The translations under genes and the position numbers were made by a program. 64,000 bases of DNA, from assembly GCF_000308435.1 (NCBI RefSeq), contig NZ_BAFR01000352.1, forward strand, positions 86,746 through 150,745, in the 5' to 3' direction. Source of the DNA: Nocardia araoensis NBRC 100135. GTDB taxonomy: Bacteria > Actinomycetota > Actinomycetes > Mycobacteriales > Mycobacteriaceae. The notes under the pieces are model-generated. The model worked only from the letters and a program-made list of their open reading frames with translations, was not told the origin of the DNA and did not search any database. Below, in pieces: positions 41,973 to 50,227 of this stretch (position 1 is its first letter; each line of letters begins with the position of its first letter).

Positions 41973-42045
41973 TTCCGTGTCGACACGGAAGTCGTTGTGG
42001 TGGACTATCATCCACGGAAATGTAGATCGGAAAGAGCTGATCTAC
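41973..42045. promoter_or_regulatory. 18-bp perfect palindrome and second dyad upstream of flavin reductase
   Basis: TTCCGTGTCGACACGGAA (41973-41990) is a perfect palindrome and GTAGATC-N10-GATCTAC (42022-42045) a perfect dyad. Both sit in the 346-bp gap 41852-42197 before the flavin reductase gene. They are candidate operators; no cognate regulator gene is adjacent. No gene was found in the gap. Confidence 0.5.
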
Positions 42046-42197
42046 CGGCCGTCGCATGGGCATCTCACCCTTGTCGGCGTCGGCGTCTCAGACGACTTGC
42101 CGCCGCGGTTGTAGGGTGAGCGCTGCTCGTCCCGGCATGTTTGCGCAACGGTCGCGCGGGCATCCGGGGAAGACGTCGCATCACGCTGGGAGGACCG

Positions 42198-42698
42198 ATG
42201 GCTACCGAAGACCGGACCGCAGTGTTCGATGCGGTGGTCGCGGCGGCGGACTATCCCGTGCTGCTGGTCACCGTGCAGGCGGCCGGCCGGCGCGCCGGTT
42301 GTCTCGTCGGCTTCGCGACGCAGGTCAGCATCGAGCCGCGCCGGTTCCTGATCGGCCTGTCCAAGAAGAACTACACCTATCGGGTCGCGCAGCACGCCGA
42401 CCGGCTCGCGGTGCATTTGCTCGGCAGCGAACAGGTCTCCCTCGCGCGGCTTTTCGGCGGTGAGACCGGCGACGACATCGACAAGTTCGTGCACTGTGAC
42501 TGGCACGCGGGTCCCGGCGGCATCCCGGTGCTCAGCACGGTGCCCAGCTGGTTCGTCGGTCGCATCCGCGACCGGTACGACCTCGGCGATCACGTCGGAA
42601 TGCTGCTGGAACCCGAGGACGGCGCCGTGCTGCGGCCCACCGCGGAGACGCTGCATTATCACTCGGTGGCGGATCTCGTTGCGGGCCATACCGTCTGA
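42198..42698 (+). CDS. Flavin reductase-like FMN-binding protein
   Basis: A 166-residue flavin-reductase-type split barrel. Markers are YPVLLVTVQAAGRRAGCLVGFATQVSIEPRRFLIGLSKKNYTY, with later HLLGSEQVSLARLFGG and a C-terminal HYHSVADLVAGH, the conserved motif of the family. Such proteins reduce FMN/FAD with NAD(P)H for a partner monooxygenase or act on their own. GGGAGG lies four bases before the ATG. The LLM oxidoreductase on the opposite strand could be a flavin-using partner, but that is speculative. Confidence 0.86.
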   Translation: MATEDRTAVFDAVVAAADYPVLLVTVQAAGRRAGCLVGFATQVSIEPRRFLIGLSKKNYTYRVAQHADRLAVHLLGSEQVSLARLFGGETGDDIDKFVHCDWHAGPGGIPVLSTVPSWFVGRIRDRYDLGDHVGMLLEPEDGAVLRPTAETLHYHSVADLVAGHTV

Positions 42699-42730
42699 GG
42701 AGGTTCCGGGCGCCGGCCAGGGCGCGAACG

Positions 42731-43597
42731 CTACTTCAGTGCGTTCGCAAGATCGAATCGTTCGGCGAATGCGGACAACTCGTCGCGGGCGCGCTCCGGA
42801 TCACCCGTGCTCGCGCTCACCACGATGCGTGTGACACCCTGCTCGGCCAGTCCCTCGACCCGCTCGACCGGCATGTCGATCGATCCCCAGCGCGTGTACT
42901 CGAACGCGCCGGGATCACGGCCCGCCGCGGCGACCGCGGCATGGGCGAGCTCCAGTTGGGCGGCGCGTTCGGTCGGTCCCAGGACCCCGCCGGGGAAGTA
43001 ACCGTCGCCGCGGGATCCGGCCCGCCGCGCCGCGGCCCGGCTCGATCCGCCGACATGGATCGGCAACGGCCCGCCGCCCACTGGTTGCGGGAAACTGCAC
43101 AGGTTCTCGAACTGGAAGAACTCGCCTTCGAAGCTCACCCCGTCCGCGCCACCGGACCAGAGCAGCCGCAACACGTCGATGGCCTCGTCGGCACGACGGC
43201 CCCGGGAGGTGAAATCGACGCCGACGGCTCGCGCCTCACCGGGCAGGGTGCCTACCCCCACCGTGAGCAGGCGCATCCGTCCCTTGGACAGCGCGTCGAT
43301 CGTCGCGAGGCGTTTGGCCAGCACCACCGGATGGTGATAGGGCAGCAACAGCACCGCGGTGCCGAGCAGGATGCGCTCGGTCGCGGCGGCCACGAAGCTC
43401 AGAGCGTCGAGGGGGTCGGCGAACGGCACTGTTGGCGTGATCTCCATAGGGCCGACACTGGCGCCCGGGTACAGCGCGACGTGCTCCGGCAGGTAGATCG
43501 CTTCGAATCCGCAGCGCTCGGCGTGCTGGGCGTACCCGATCAATCGGTCCGGGTCGACGCCGAAGAAGGGGGTGCTGAAGCTGACCGCGAACCTCAC
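42731..43597 (-). CDS. LLM-class (F420-type) oxidoreductase
   Basis: A 288-residue luciferase-like (beta/alpha)8 barrel. It has FSTPFFGVDPDRLIGYAQHAERCGFEAIYLPEHV at the N-terminus, the flavin/F420-pocket segment RILLGTAVLLLPYHHPVVLAKRLATIDALSKGRMRLLTVGVG, and PIHVGGSSRAAARRAGSRGDGYF. Members of this actinobacterial group mostly use F420. It starts at GTG with GGAGGAG before it, and the start overlaps the stop of the MerR gene (GTGA), so the two are co-translated and the regulator probably controls it. Substrate unknown. Confidence 0.88.
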   Translation of the reverse strand: MRFAVSFSTPFFGVDPDRLIGYAQHAERCGFEAIYLPEHVALYPGASVGPMEITPTVPFADPLDALSFVAAATERILLGTAVLLLPYHHPVVLAKRLATIDALSKGRMRLLTVGVGTLPGEARAVGVDFTSRGRRADEAIDVLRLLWSGGADGVSFEGEFFQFENLCSFPQPVGGGPLPIHVGGSSRAAARRAGSRGDGYFPGGVLGPTERAAQLELAHAAVAAAGRDPGAFEYTRWGSIDMPVERVEGLAEQGVTRIVVSASTGDPERARDELSAFAERFDLANALK

Positions 43598-43968
43598 CGC
43601 AGCTCCTCCATCCGGTCGAACTCGCAGGCCGCCGCGAGCCGTTCACGCAGACGGCCTTGTACCTGCTCCAGCCGGGCCATATAGGAATCGACCTCCTCCA
43701 GCTTGCGCCGCAACGTGGATACCGAGTCCGGGCAGATGTCTCCGGAGCCGTTGCCCGCCCGCAGGCAGGCGACGAACGGGCGAATGTCGTCGAGATCGAA
43801 GCCCGCGCCGAGCAGTTCGCGGATCTGCGCCACGATCAGCACCTCCGCGTCGTCATACGAGCGGTAACCGTTGGCGGCCCGGCGCGGCCGCACCAAACCG
43901 TGCTCCTCGTAGTAACGCAGGGCGCGCGTGCTGGTGCCCGCCCGCTCCGCCAGTTCTCCGATACGCAT
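43594..43968 (-). CDS. MerR-family regulator
   Basis: A 124-residue MerR-type activator. The winged helix is MRIGELAERAGTSTRALRYYEEHGLVRPRRAANGYRSYDD; the dimer helix follows. Cysteines lie in VACLRAGNGSGDICPDS, a spacing seen in some MerR proteins sensing redox or metal, but the pattern is not diagnostic. GGAGG is four bases before the ATG. Upstream, TTGACG (44016-44021, minus strand) begins a likely promoter with a CCTT-N12-AAGG dyad in its spacer, the usual position of a MerR site. Confidence 0.9.
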   Translation of the reverse strand: MRIGELAERAGTSTRALRYYEEHGLVRPRRAANGYRSYDDAEVLIVAQIRELLGAGFDLDDIRPFVACLRAGNGSGDICPDSVSTLRRKLEEVDSYMARLEQVQGRLRERLAAACEFDRMEELR

Positions 43969-44155
43969 CCGTCCTCCTTTGCCTCCGCTACCGCCACGCT
44001 AAACCTTCTCGTCGGCGTCAAGGCAAGCGGTCGCAGCCCGCGTGCCCTCGGAGGGAACTCACCCGGCGGTAGTTCGATCGGGCGAGGCGTCCCCGGCGTG
44101 CCGGATAGAGCGTGACCCGTCAGCTTCCGGGCGTGTGGGCGCTCACGCTCTGGCG

Positions 44156-45024
44156 TTATCGCGGCGCGCGGCGGTCGGGCTCCGGGGCGGTGTGGCTGTC
44201 GAGCAGGAACGCCGACATCGCCTCGGCCACCGCGGCGGGCTGGTCGAGCATGGACAGAACGTACGCGTCGTCGATCTCGACCAGCCGCGCCGCGGGAATG
44301 AGTTCCGCGAGCCTGCGGCCGTGCTCGCGCGGCATCACCTTGCCCGCCGAAGACCACAGGATCAGCGCGTCCCCGCGGAAGTTCCGCAGTGCTTCGGTAG
44401 CGGCGATCAATTCCTGTTTCGGGAACCCGGATTTGGTGTAGGCGAGCAGGTCCCGCCGGATCCGGGCGTCGCGTAGCCCCGGCTCGGTCCAGCCGTGCAC
44501 CAGTTCGTCGGGCAGCGGGCGCCGCGCCATCCAGCCGAACAGCAACGGCGAACGGCGCAGCCACCGAATGCGTAACTGCCGCAGCGCCAGCGAGAGACCG
44601 CCAGGGAGATACGTGGCGACGGTGGCCATCTTGCCCGGCAGGCCGGGCGGGAAGTTGTCGAACGCCTCGCACGGCAGCACGATCAGTCTGCCGACGCGTT
44701 CGTCCAGCCCGTAGGCGGTGAGGAACAGCGCGCCGCCCCAATCGCTGTGCACCAGCGTGACCTCGCGCAGGTCGAGTGCGGCGAGGAAATCGGCGACCAG
44801 GTGATTCAGGCCGCGCAGGCTCAGGTCGACGCCGGGGCGCAGCGGCAGGGGATGGGCGCCGAGCGGCAGGTCGGGCAGCACGTACCGGAAGCCTCCGGGC
44901 AGGGCGTCGAGCACCTCGTCCCAGAGCGTGTGGTTCATCAACAGGCCGTGCAGCAGGACACCGGCGGTCCCTCGCCGCGCTCCACGTAGTGCACCCGGCC
45001 TGCGGGAAGTTCGATCACGGGCAT
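44156..45024 (-). pseudogene. Alpha/beta hydrolase with N-terminal frameshift
   Basis: The intact-looking part (44156-44941) begins in the middle of the fold. Upstream, an ATG at 45024 with GGAGG five bases before it reads MPVIELPAGRVHYVERGEG, a normal hydrolase start; the frame then fails at a run of three C (44969-44971, plus strand). Inserting one base restores ERGEG(T/P)AGVLLHGLLMNHTLW, the expected oxyanion region. The nucleophile segment is VHSDWGG, with Asp in the haloalkane dehalogenase position, and the usual catalytic His is replaced (DDAYVLSMLDQP). It is either a recent pseudogene or a sequencing error. It is divergent from a TetR gene. Confidence 0.7.
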
Positions 45025-45038
45025 GTCAGCCTCCATCC

Positions 45039-45067
45039 GAGCGATCGCTCTAGAGTATTTGCTCTAG
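45039..45067. promoter_or_regulatory. Operator cluster between hydrolase and TetR genes
   Basis: GAGCGATCGCTC (45039-45050) is a perfect palindrome, overlapped by CTAGAG-N6-CTCTAG (45050-45067); GCTCTAG is also repeated 14 bp apart. It fills the short gap between the divergent starts and is a probable TetR binding region. Confidence 0.6.
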
Positions 45068-45088
45068 TCTGGGAGGGTGACCGAGAAA

Positions 45089-45673
45089 ATGTCAACCAGC
45101 ACCCGGGAACGGCTCGTCACCGCGATGGCCGAGCTGATGCGCACGCAGGGCTACGCGGGCACCAGCGTCAAGCAGATCACCGTCGCCGCTCACGCCCCGA
45201 TGGGGTCGCTGTATCACCACTTTCCCGAGGGCAAGCCGCAGATCGCCGCCGCGGCGCTGCGCACGTCCGGTGCCGCGTACATCCAGCTGCTCCCACTGCT
45301 GTTCGACGCCGACGACGACTTGCGCGAAGCGATACCCGCCGCGTTCGCGGCGGCCGCCGAACAGATCGAGCAGACCGGCTGGATCAACATGTGCCCGGTC
45401 GGCACCGTGGCGGGTGAGGTCGCCGACAGCGAACCCGCGCTGCGCGAGGTCGCCGCCGAAGTCATCACCCAGTGGATCGGCGAGGGCACCGACTACTTCG
45501 TGCGCCGCGGCCTGTCCGCCGCGGACGCCCGCGATCTCGTCCTCGCCGTTCTCACCAGCCTCGAGGGCGCTTTCGTCCTCAGTCGCACGCTGCGCTCGAC
45601 GGAGCCGCTGCTCGCGGCGGGCCGGTCCCTGACCGCTCGTATCGAACAGGTGCTGGCCGGGGTACGCGGCTAG
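45089..45673 (+). CDS. TetR-family transcriptional regulator
   Basis: A 194-residue TetR regulator (198 if the GTG at 45077 is used; that codon touches the GGGAGG ribosome site, so the ATG at 45089 is preferred). The helix-turn-helix lies in GYAGTSVKQITVAAHAPMGSLYHHFPEGKPQI. The C-terminal domain with NMCPVGTVAGEVADSEP is of the LmrA/YxaF-like TetR_C group. It faces the frameshifted hydrolase across the 45039-45067 operator. Its stop overlaps the convergent epimerase stop by four bases. Confidence 0.88.
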   Translation: MSTSTRERLVTAMAELMRTQGYAGTSVKQITVAAHAPMGSLYHHFPEGKPQIAAAALRTSGAAYIQLLPLLFDADDDLREAIPAAFAAAAEQIEQTGWINMCPVGTVAGEVADSEPALREVAAEVITQWIGEGTDYFVRRGLSAADARDLVLAVLTSLEGAFVLSRTLRSTEPLLAAGRSLTARIEQVLAGVRG

Positions 45674-46731
45674 CCGACTCCGATTTCCCGGCCACCGACT
45701 CCGGAGGTGAACTCCTTCCAGCGCCATGGCCCGCCCGCGTCGCTGGCCAGGGGCGGGGTGTCTTCTCCCGCGCCCGCCCGCAACCCGGAGATCAGGTGCC
45801 GGAGGGCGTCGACGGCGGTGAACCGCGGCGTCCAGCCCAGCTCGGCCCGTGCGCGGCCGGTGTCCATGATCGGCAGATGCATCACGCCGTCCAACAGGTC
45901 CGGGGTGGCGGGCAGTGTCCGCGCGTGCCAGCCCATCGCGAGTGCGGCGCGGACGAGGGAGGGCGGAACGGACACCACCCGGGCGTCGAAGACCGCGGCC
46001 AGCCAGGAGCGATCGATCACCGGTTCCGCGGCCAGGTTGAACGGTCCGCGGGCGTCGGTCGCGATCGCGAGCGCGTACGCGCGGCCGACGTCGGCGCTGT
46101 GCACCGCCTGGAACCGCAGGCCCCGCGGAATCGGCAGGATCGGAGGCAGGCCGGGCCGCATCAAGCGATTCGGCAGCAGTGGACCGGCGAACAGACGTCG
46201 CTGCTGACTGGCGGTGTGCCTGCGGAAGATGAACGCCGGGCGCATGCGAACCACGCGGCGATCCGGGTTCTCGGCCTCGAACCGATCCAGCAGCCGTTCG
46301 ACGTAGGCCTTCTCCCGCATGTACGCCGCAGGCGGCCAGCCGTCGGTGGGCCAGCTCTCCGGCACCGGCTCGTCGCTCTGGCACGGGGAGTACGCGCCGA
46401 CCGAGGAGGCGTAGACCAGAGCGGGAACCTGGGCCGCGGCGACGGCGCGCAGCACGCGCTCGGTGCCGCCGACGTTCGCGCGCCACGTGACCATGGGCTG
46501 ATGGGTGGGCTGGAACAGCCATGCCAGATGCACCACCACGTCGGCGCCGTGGAAATGGGACTCCAGATCGTCGGTTCGCACATCCGCGCGCACCCATTCC
46601 ACACCAGCGCGAGGTTTGCCCGGCACCCGCCGCGCGATTCCCACGATCGAACTGACTCCCGCTTCGGCCGACAGTGTCTCCAGCACGCTCGTTCCCACGT
46701 TTCCGGTGGCACCGACCACGACGACGCGCAT
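45670..46731 (-). CDS. NAD(P)-dependent epimerase/dehydratase (extended SDR)
   Basis: A 353-residue extended short-chain dehydrogenase. The nucleotide motif GATGNVG is at residues 7-13, DVVVHLAW follows, and the catalytic pair is in YMREK (YxxxK) with the Ser in VYASSVGAY. The C-terminal part holds the variable substrate domain. The sequence resembles sugar-nucleotide epimerase and 3-beta-hydroxysteroid-dehydrogenase-like proteins of actinobacteria; the substrate cannot be named. AGGAG precedes the ATG by five bases. Confidence 0.86.
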   Translation of the reverse strand: MRVVVVGATGNVGTSVLETLSAEAGVSSIVGIARRVPGKPRAGVEWVRADVRTDDLESHFHGADVVVHLAWLFQPTHQPMVTWRANVGGTERVLRAVAAAQVPALVYASSVGAYSPCQSDEPVPESWPTDGWPPAAYMREKAYVERLLDRFEAENPDRRVVRMRPAFIFRRHTASQQRRLFAGPLLPNRLMRPGLPPILPIPRGLRFQAVHSADVGRAYALAIATDARGPFNLAAEPVIDRSWLAAVFDARVVSVPPSLVRAALAMGWHARTLPATPDLLDGVMHLPIMDTGRARAELGWTPRFTAVDALRHLISGLRAGAGEDTPPLASDAGGPWRWKEFTSGVGGREIGVG

Positions 46732-46930
46732 ATCTGCTCCTTGGCTCGGCGACGAGGTTCGAGAGCGACTTACCCAGGATGTCCGCGACGACACCGGCTG
46801 AACCCGGTGAATCGGATTCCTCCCGGCCCGGCCGGATAACCGCCGAGTGTGGTTGGTCCGAAGGCGTGGCCGCAACCGCGTCACGACAGGCCGCTGCGCA
46901 TGTCCACATCCACCAACCCGGGAGAAAACC

Positions 46931-47113
46931 ATGGAACGCGGAAACAGCAAGCACGGTCCGCTACGCGACGATGAAATGGTTCACGAACTGCAGGGCACAT
47001 TGCACGGCAACCGGTCGAGCAGGGCGGAGGAATGGCACGACCCCGAGCCTCCGGCCGACGACGACACGCTGATCAACGAACGGGTGCAACGCACCGAACG
47101 CCCCCGACAGTAG
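46931..47113 (+). CDS. Small hydrophilic actinobacterial protein
   Basis: A 60-residue charged protein opening MERGNSKHGPLRDDEMVHEL and containing RSSRAEEWHDPEPPADDD. The RGxSKHxxRxDxxM...RAEEWxDPEP pattern is the N-terminal region commonly found before a DUF2795 domain in actinobacteria; here the DUF2795 part is absent. GGAG lies eight bases before the ATG. Function unknown; relatives are often stress-induced. Two terminators follow. Confidence 0.75.
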   Translation: MERGNSKHGPLRDDEMVHELQGTLHGNRSSRAEEWHDPEPPADDDTLINERVQRTERPRQ

Positions 47114-47129
47114 GTCGCGGCCCGGCTTA

Positions 47130-47150
47130 CCGGGAATCCACGATTCCCGG
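47130..47150. terminator. Perfect 9-bp hairpin
   Basis: CCGGGAATC-CAC-GATTCCCGG, 16 bp after the small gene. Confidence 0.8.
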
Positions 47151-47166
47151 ATGACCGGTGAACAAC

Positions 47167-47204
47167 GCGGCGGACGGGAGCCCACTCGGGCTCCCGTCCG
47201 CCGC
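47167..47204. terminator. Perfect 17-bp bidirectional terminator
   Basis: A 17-bp perfect GC-rich stem with loop ACTC, the strongest hairpin in the window, between convergent small genes and just beyond the 9-bp hairpin. Confidence 0.92.
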
Positions 47205-47215
47205 ACGTCCGAAAA

Positions 47216-47458
47216 TCACATATTCGATTGCGCGAGACGGTTGGCCAGGAGTTCCTTGCCCATCCGGCCGCCCTTGCGGCTGTCGGCTTGCGCCTTGCGG
47301 AAGAACTCCACCAGCTCGGTGTCTCCGGCGCGTTCCGCGTCCTGGATGAACGTGTCCAGACGCAGCGCGTTCTCGAGGGAGGCCTCGACGAACCAGATCA
47401 GGTTGTAGTCCTTGTCCCTGGTGCCGGTGACAGTGCCCGTTTCCTGCTGCTTGGTCAT
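47216..47458 (-). CDS. Small conserved hypothetical protein (80 aa)
   Basis: An 80-residue soluble helical protein: KDYNLIWFVEASLENALRL, TFIQDAERAGDTELVEFFRKAQADSRKGG and a basic end. This is a recognisable actinobacterial family without assigned function; the helical, ferritin-like look is only an impression. AGGAG is five bases before the ATG at 47458, so that start is used rather than the GTG two codons upstream. It lies beyond the Rho_N gene on the same strand and may share its transcript. Confidence 0.8.
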   Translation of the reverse strand: MTKQQETGTVTGTRDKDYNLIWFVEASLENALRLDTFIQDAERAGDTELVEFFRKAQADSRKGGRMGKELLANRLAQSNM

Positions 47459-47501
47459 CTTCACTCCTTTCGCTTCTTCGTCGTCGAGCTGCGCGCCGGG
47501 C

Positions 47502-47828
47502 TCAGTCCCGTCCGAGCGCGTGCGCCAGCTCCTTCTTCGTCATCTTCGAGCGGCCTTCGACATTGCGCTTCTTGGCCTCGTTGTACAGCTGGTCACGGGT
47601 CGGCCCCTCGGCGCCGCTGTGCGAACGCCGGCCACCGCGCTGCTGTGGGGACTTGTCGTCGGTCGACGTCTTGCTCGCGGTCTTGGACTGCCCGGACTGG
47701 GCGCGGTTCTTGTTGACCGTGCGAGCGGCGATCTCCTTCGCGCGTCCGGTGTCCGCCCCACGGGATTGCGCCGAATCCTTGATGTGCTCGTACTGTCGTT
47801 CCTGCTTGTCGGTCCAAGCCTTCGGCAT
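47502..47828 (-). CDS. Rho_N/ChaB-like small basic protein
   Basis: A 108-residue highly charged protein. The N-terminus (MPKAWTDKQERQYEHIKDS...RAKEIAARTVNKNRAQSG) is a plasmid-stabilisation/ChaB-like module common in actinobacteria; the C-terminal 35 residues (TRDQLYNEAKKRNVEGRSKMTKKELAHAL) form a Rho N-terminal SAP-like helix pair that can bind nucleic acid. The middle is disordered. GGAGG lies six bases before the ATG. Probably a stress-related nucleoid or RNA-binding protein; unproven. Confidence 0.82.
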   Translation of the reverse strand: MPKAWTDKQERQYEHIKDSAQSRGADTGRAKEIAARTVNKNRAQSGQSKTASKTSTDDKSPQQRGGRRSHSGAEGPTRDQLYNEAKKRNVEGRSKMTKKELAHALGRD

Positions 47829-47968
47829 GTCATCACCTCCTGTAATTGCGGTCTACCCCGGGAATCTCCGCGCAATCCGGATCGGGCCCGACTCGTGCGC
47901 CGGGCCCGACCACATGGAGCTTCCGAGAGCGCGACCCTTGCCGTGGATGTGATGACCGGTGGCCGGTG

Positions 47969-49207
47969 TCAGCAGGTGCTGGGCGCGGGCTCTCCGCGCA
48001 CCCGGCCCTGAAGCCACGGCAGCACCGAGGGTGCGCCGAGTACCGCTGCGGTCAGATGCTCCACGTCGGCCACGCGCAGTGTCTGCACAGGCACTCCGGC
48101 CGAGCACCAATGGTGGTTGGTGTTGTCGATGGCCTCGATCGGAATCAGCGTGTCGCTCGGTGAATGCCATTCGAAGATCGGTATTTCCGGGGCCCTCGGG
48201 TAGAGCTCCACGCTGTTCTCCTCAACCACCGCCCACGCGCCAGGTGTGGTGTCGAAGACCGAGGCGGAGTTCACGTAATCGCGCGCGCTCCCGTTCATGC
48301 CCGCGGCGAGGATGTCGTTGGTGCAGCTGTTGGCCATTTGATCGCGCAGCGCCAGGCCGCGCTCGTTGAGGGACTGGCTGGTCGGCACCTGGTCCGGGTA
48401 CTCCCGTTCCAGACCGATCGCCGTCGCCATGGCCAGGCCGAACGCCGGATGCGGCTCGAATCCCAACGTTTTGGCCATCGTCACCAGGTTCATCGGGGCG
48501 CCGCCGATGGCCGCGCCCCCGAGCCGCAGATCGGGCGCATAGGTCGGCTGCAGCGCGGCCGCCCATGCCGTAGCGAGACCGCCGCCGGAGTAGCCGGCCA
48601 TCACCGTCGGGCTGGCCTGCAGCCCGAGGTCGGGTACCTGTTTCGCCGCGCGGATGCCGTCCAACGTGATCTGGCCGCCCAAACGCCCGGCGCCGAGCGC
48701 GAACTGCGGTCCGAGATGATCCGGCAGCGCGATACTCCAGCCCTGCGCCAGCAAGACGTTCAACATCGGTGTCGTCAGCGACAGGTTCGGATCGCCGTTG
48801 TAGAGCAGGTGCGACACCGCGCAGTGCGTGCCGAGCGAGTTGATGAAGTGCTGATACGACAGCAGCGGCATACCTGGCCGCTGGCCGATCGGGGTGACGA
48901 TCGTCGTCGTCGCCGAGATCGGCGCGCCCCGCGAATTCGTGGACCGGAACTCGACCAGCCGGACGGTCGCGCCGGGGAAGAGCCCCAGCGGCGGCAACTG
49001 CCGCACGTCGAGTATGTCACCGGGGTGGTGTGCCGCCAGATCCGCCGGGGCGGCGTAGAACGGGTCCGGATCGGGGTGCGGATAGAGCGGTTCCGCGGTT
49101 GCCGCCGTCCCGAGCAGGAGTGTGAGTGCTATTCCGCTCAACGCCCCGAGGACACGGGGGGAACCGATGCGTCTATTGCGGAGAGAACGAAGAATCGGAC
49201 GAGTCAC
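47969..49207 (-). CDS. Secreted LIP-family lipase
   Basis: A 412-residue secretory lipase. The signal peptide covers residues 1-38 (basic start, hydrophobic core, ATAEP). The triad is S207 in AGYSGGG, D352 in HSPSDTLIP and H384 in VEHLTA. HCAVSHLLYNGDP is the family segment before the nucleophile. GGAGG lies eight bases before the GTG start. It hydrolyses acylglycerols or other esters outside the cell. It resembles the partial lipase at the left edge in domain plan but is not a recent copy. Confidence 0.93.
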   Translation of the reverse strand: MTRPILRSLRNRRIGSPRVLGALSGIALTLLLGTAATAEPLYPHPDPDPFYAAPADLAAHHPGDILDVRQLPPLGLFPGATVRLVEFRSTNSRGAPISATTTIVTPIGQRPGMPLLSYQHFINSLGTHCAVSHLLYNGDPNLSLTTPMLNVLLAQGWSIALPDHLGPQFALGAGRLGGQITLDGIRAAKQVPDLGLQASPTVMAGYSGGGLATAWAAALQPTYAPDLRLGGAAIGGAPMNLVTMAKTLGFEPHPAFGLAMATAIGLEREYPDQVPTSQSLNERGLALRDQMANSCTNDILAAGMNGSARDYVNSASVFDTTPGAWAVVEENSVELYPRAPEIPIFEWHSPSDTLIPIEAIDNTNHHWCSAGVPVQTLRVADVEHLTAAVLGAPSVLPWLQGRVRGEPAPSTC

Positions 49208-49594
49208 GACCTTGACCTCCAGGGGTAGTTCCGCGCATTCGCCGAACAGTGGTCTGCCTCAGTGTGCCTTCGTCGGCAAACTATCAGCAACATTGAGCGG
49301 TGAGTTCGGAATGCGGGAAAAACCTACTGGCTTGGAACAGAACTGAGAATTTTTGTTGTGCTTCCGCAAGGTATCGTGAGGCGTAGCAACTGAGCAGCCA
49401 CTATTGGGTGCCCCTTCGTCCGAAGCGGAGACCGCACACCCACGCCGGGATCCGATCCGCCGTGTGGGCCATGTCCGGCGGTTTGTCACTTCGCGATCGA
49501 AAGCATCCCGAGCAGGGGTTGCGATGCGAGGCGAGCGCGGCTTGGCTGGATTACATACACAGCGACGAGGTGCAGGGCGAAGGAAGGAGCGGTC
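49208..49594. other. Intergenic region, AT-richer near 49280-49400
   Basis: About 390 bp without a supported gene between divergent genes. A segment of lower GC with TTTTTGTTGTG near 49350 probably holds promoters. No convincing inverted repeat. Confidence 0.4.
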
Positions 49595-49999
49595 ATGTCC
49601 AAAACAGCAACCGAGAAGGTCCGCGAAGCCCGGGCCGAAGTACCGGAGACGGCACGTTCCGCGCCGGACGCGAAGACCGAACCGCCGACCGGCTCCGAGG
49701 CCGCGACCACCGGTCGCGGCGGGATGCGTGTGCCGATTCCGACGCTCGGGATGCGGATGGCGCGAGTTCCGCTGCCGCCCGGGCCGCGCACCGTAGCGAC
49801 CGGAGTTTCGTCGGCGACCACGGCGGTGCGCAACCGGGTACCCGATCGGGAGTCGTTGCTCTATTTCGGCGGGCTCGGGGCGGCGGCGGTCACCGGACTG
49901 GTCTCCTGGCCGGTCGCCGGAGCGATCGGCGTCGGCGTCTGGGTGGCCGAGCACGCCCGTCGTTCGCCGGCTACCGCGGGAGACGGGGCCGAGAAGTGA
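49595..49999 (+). CDS. Hypothetical membrane-associated protein
   Basis: A 134-residue protein with a charged, disordered N-terminus (about 40 residues rich in Glu/Ala/Thr), a Pro-rich linker (MRVPIPTLGMRMARVPLPPGPRT) and one hydrophobic region (LYFGGLGAAAVTGLVSWPVAGAIGVGVWVAEHA, about residues 89-120) long enough for one membrane span or a hairpin. GAAGGAG is six bases before the ATG. It is of a type common in Nocardia and mycobacteria, without known function. Confidence 0.72.
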   Translation: MSKTATEKVREARAEVPETARSAPDAKTEPPTGSEAATTGRGGMRVPIPTLGMRMARVPLPPGPRTVATGVSSATTAVRNRVPDRESLLYFGGLGAAAVTGLVSWPVAGAIGVGVWVAEHARRSPATAGDGAEK

Positions 50000-50227
50000 C
50001 CTGACCGCCGGGCTCGTCATCGCGGCATCCCGTCATCGCGGCGTGGAGGTCGACGGATGATGCGGCAGCCGAATCATGTTCCTTCCGTCTGTGCGAGTGG
50101 GCAAGACCGACCCGGGTGCCATCACTCATCGGATGGGCAGGTGATTCGTGCGGTGCGGCGATCCGGAGGGTCCGCACGACCGCGCTCGAGCTCGCGCTCG
50201 CCGAGTGAGGGATGGCGCCGGGCGTTG

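Noticed and set aside
40463..41986. N-terminal extension of the split-barrel gene antisense to the transporter
   Set aside because: The added 508 residues lie opposite a clear MFS gene; the ATG at 40462 starts the recognisable domain.
44108..44151. GAGCGTGA/TCACGCTC inverted repeat as terminator of the hydrolase gene
   Set aside because: The loop is 27 bases and the stem only 8-9 bp, so a terminator is not convincing.
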